A stretch of DNA of 64,000 nt from an uncultured Bacteroidaceae bacterium (GTDB lineage: Bacteria > Bacteroidota > Bacteroidia > Bacteroidales > Bacteroidaceae), in contig CAJOCU010000014.1 of the NCBI GenBank assembly GCA_905233765.1, forward strand, positions 3,224-67,223. Direction: 5' to 3'. Below, piece after piece: positions 63,201 to 64,000 of the stretch. Below the pieces are notes generated by a model, which was given only the letters and a program-made list of their open reading frames with translations, ran no database searches and had not been told where the DNA came from. How positions within the stretch are numbered: the first letter of the stretch is position 1; every line of letters begins with the position of its first letter. The position numbers and the translations under genes were made by a program.

Positions 63201-63631
63201 AAAAGGAAATCCCCATCCTGAAAGCCTCCAAGGTGTTTGACATCCGTTTCAGCGAAGTGGACTCGATGAATGTGGTGTGGCATGGCTCCTATCCGCTCTA
63301 CTTCGAGGACGCCCGCGAGGAGTTCGGACGCAAATATAAGCTGGAATACCTGCGCATTGCGGAATTCGGCTACTACGCACCGCTCGTGGATCTGGAGTTC
63401 CACTACCGCAAGCCGTTGCTCTACCAGATGAAGCCCCGCATAGACATCATTTATCACCCCACGGAGGCGGCAAAGATCATCTTTGACTACGAGATTTACG
63501 ACACCGCCACCGAGGAGCTCATGGCACATGGGCGTAGCGTGCAAGTGTTCATGGACAAGGACTACCGTCTCGTGTGGACCAACCCCGACTTCTATCAGGA
63601 GTGGAAACGGATGTGGGACATCTTGGTTTAA
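63197..63631 (+). CDS. Hotdog-fold acyl thioesterase (4HBT family)
   Basis: A 144-aa thioesterase-like protein. FDIRFSEVDSMNVVWHGSYPLYFEDAREE is seen in parts: the D...NVVWHxxY arrangement is the 4-hydroxybenzoyl-CoA thioesterase active-site strand/helix with Asp. In the cluster it may release or edit ACP-bound intermediates. Coupled to the preceding dehydratase by ATGA; 33 nt before the second ACP. Confidence 0.85.
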   Translation: MKKEIPILKASKVFDIRFSEVDSMNVVWHGSYPLYFEDAREEFGRKYKLEYLRIAEFGYYAPLVDLEFHYRKPLLYQMKPRIDIIYHPTEAAKIIFDYEIYDTATEELMAHGRSVQVFMDKDYRLVWTNPDFYQEWKRMWDILV

Positions 63632-63664
63632 AGTTTAAGGATTAAAACATATTATTCATAGCTC

Positions 63665-63922
63665 ATGGAAGAATTGATTATTGAACTGAAGAAAAAGATT
63701 ATTGAAGTGTTGAATCTGGAGGATGTCCTGCCCGAGGATATCGAGAACGACGCTCCGTTGTTCGGCGAAGGCCTGGGCCTCGACTCCATTGATGCGCTGG
63801 AGCTCATCGTCATGATGGAGAAGGTCTATGGCATCAAGATCAAAGACCCCGCTGCAGGCAAGGAGATCTTCAAGTCAATCAACACAATGGCTGAGTTCGT
63901 CAGCAAGAACCGTACAAAATAA
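63665..63922 (+). CDS. Acyl carrier protein 2 of the polyene cluster
   Basis: An 85-aa ACP. The attachment serine is in LGLDSIDALELIVMM; EGLGLDSIDALE is the form common in ApeE/F-like ACPs. Differs clearly from ACP 1, so they likely carry different intermediates (starter versus chain). Confidence 0.93.
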   Translation: MEELIIELKKKIIEVLNLEDVLPEDIENDAPLFGEGLGLDSIDALELIVMMEKVYGIKIKDPAAGKEIFKSINTMAEFVSKNRTK

Positions 63923-63939
63923 TCTCTATACGCACGCCC

Positions 63940-64000
63940 ATGATGGAACCTATCATGATCACGGGTGCTGGCATCGTCTCTGCCATCGGTAATAACCGGA
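63940..64000 (+). CDS. Beta-ketoacyl synthase, 5' end only
   Basis: ATG at 63940 (or 63943) begins MMEPIMITGAGIVSAIGNNR, the N-terminal strand of FabF-type ketosynthases (compare VVVTGMGIWSCLGTD at 58523). Cut by the window end. A second ketosynthase is expected in aryl-polyene clusters. Confidence 0.75.
   Translation, partial: MMEPIMITGAGIVSAIGNNR

Overview
The window reads as chromosome of a member of the Bacteroidales, most likely Prevotellaceae (Prevotella/Segatella/Paraprevotella-like). Evidence: about twenty genes carry the Bacteroidetes promoter signature (TAnnTTTG -7 box, often with TTG/TTTG 19-22 nt upstream). There are BspA-type LRR, C10 peptidase and GldH proteins. Four surface proteins share a DLSGR...GIYI..GKKVxVK-like C-terminal tail. 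PEPCK, class I fumarase, a CoA transferase and a PycB-like carboxyltransferase fit succinate/propionate fermentation. Most genes are GC-rich; one 3.6 kb surface-protein gene (48387-51995) is visibly AT-richer.

Layout. 1-3150 (minus): succinyl/acetyl-CoA transferase (frameshifted and cut by the window edge), pckA, then tRNA-Val and tRNA-Leu. 3179-11308: GH95 fucosidase, tRNA-Leu, two glycosyltransferases, tRNA-Arg, an acyltransferase and a GH125 mannosidase. 11613-17853: SPFH protein with a small Arc/RHH-type partner, a TonB-receptor-like barrel, gltS, a BspA-like LRR protein and a decayed gene tail. 18031-23306 (minus): gpmI, then a separate operon antiporter-lolD-cvfB. 23440-34071: asd, PafA-like phosphatase, AI-2E transporter, tdk, rsmI, coiled-coil lipoprotein, hflX, fumarase, metF and a DUF4468-like protein. 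34249-39635: holB, ricT, gldH, FKBP lipoprotein, glyS (frameshifted) and ferredoxin. 39764-48205: a charged helical protein with tRNA-Lys, an unusual flippase/Wzi fusion, a lipocalin-like lipoprotein, CDP-alcohol phosphatidyltransferase, ispD and a GH2 enzyme. 48387-53878: AT-rich surface protein, a 54-aa peptide, a broken MNT nucleotidyltransferase, a 22-bp minisatellite and a small membrane protein. 53944-57566: PycB-like carboxyltransferase and C10 protease. 57700-64000: an aryl-polyene/flexirubin-type fatty-acid cluster (ketoreductase, ketosynthase, methyltransferase, two ACPs, acyltransferase, two hotdog enzymes, start of a second ketosynthase) that runs out of the window.

The most unusual signals are: (1) a dispersed ~40-bp GC-rich palindromic element in six copies. 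Three copies lie inside genes (metF, ricT, FKBP lipoprotein); two of these are read in the same frame as RQPLPSL, comparable in behaviour to Rickettsia palindromic elements. (2) An in-frame fusion of an inner-membrane flippase-like protein to a Wzi-like outer-membrane barrel, with a complete signal peptide at the junction. (3) Lipoprotein signal peptides apparently built from short intergenic tandem repeats. (4) Several promoters so close to the start codon that the mRNAs should be leaderless. (5) A 22-bp minisatellite with palindromic cores next to a decayed toxin-antitoxin-like remnant. Two one-base frameshifts in conserved metabolic/essential genes, both in GC-rich runs, warn of possible sequence errors.
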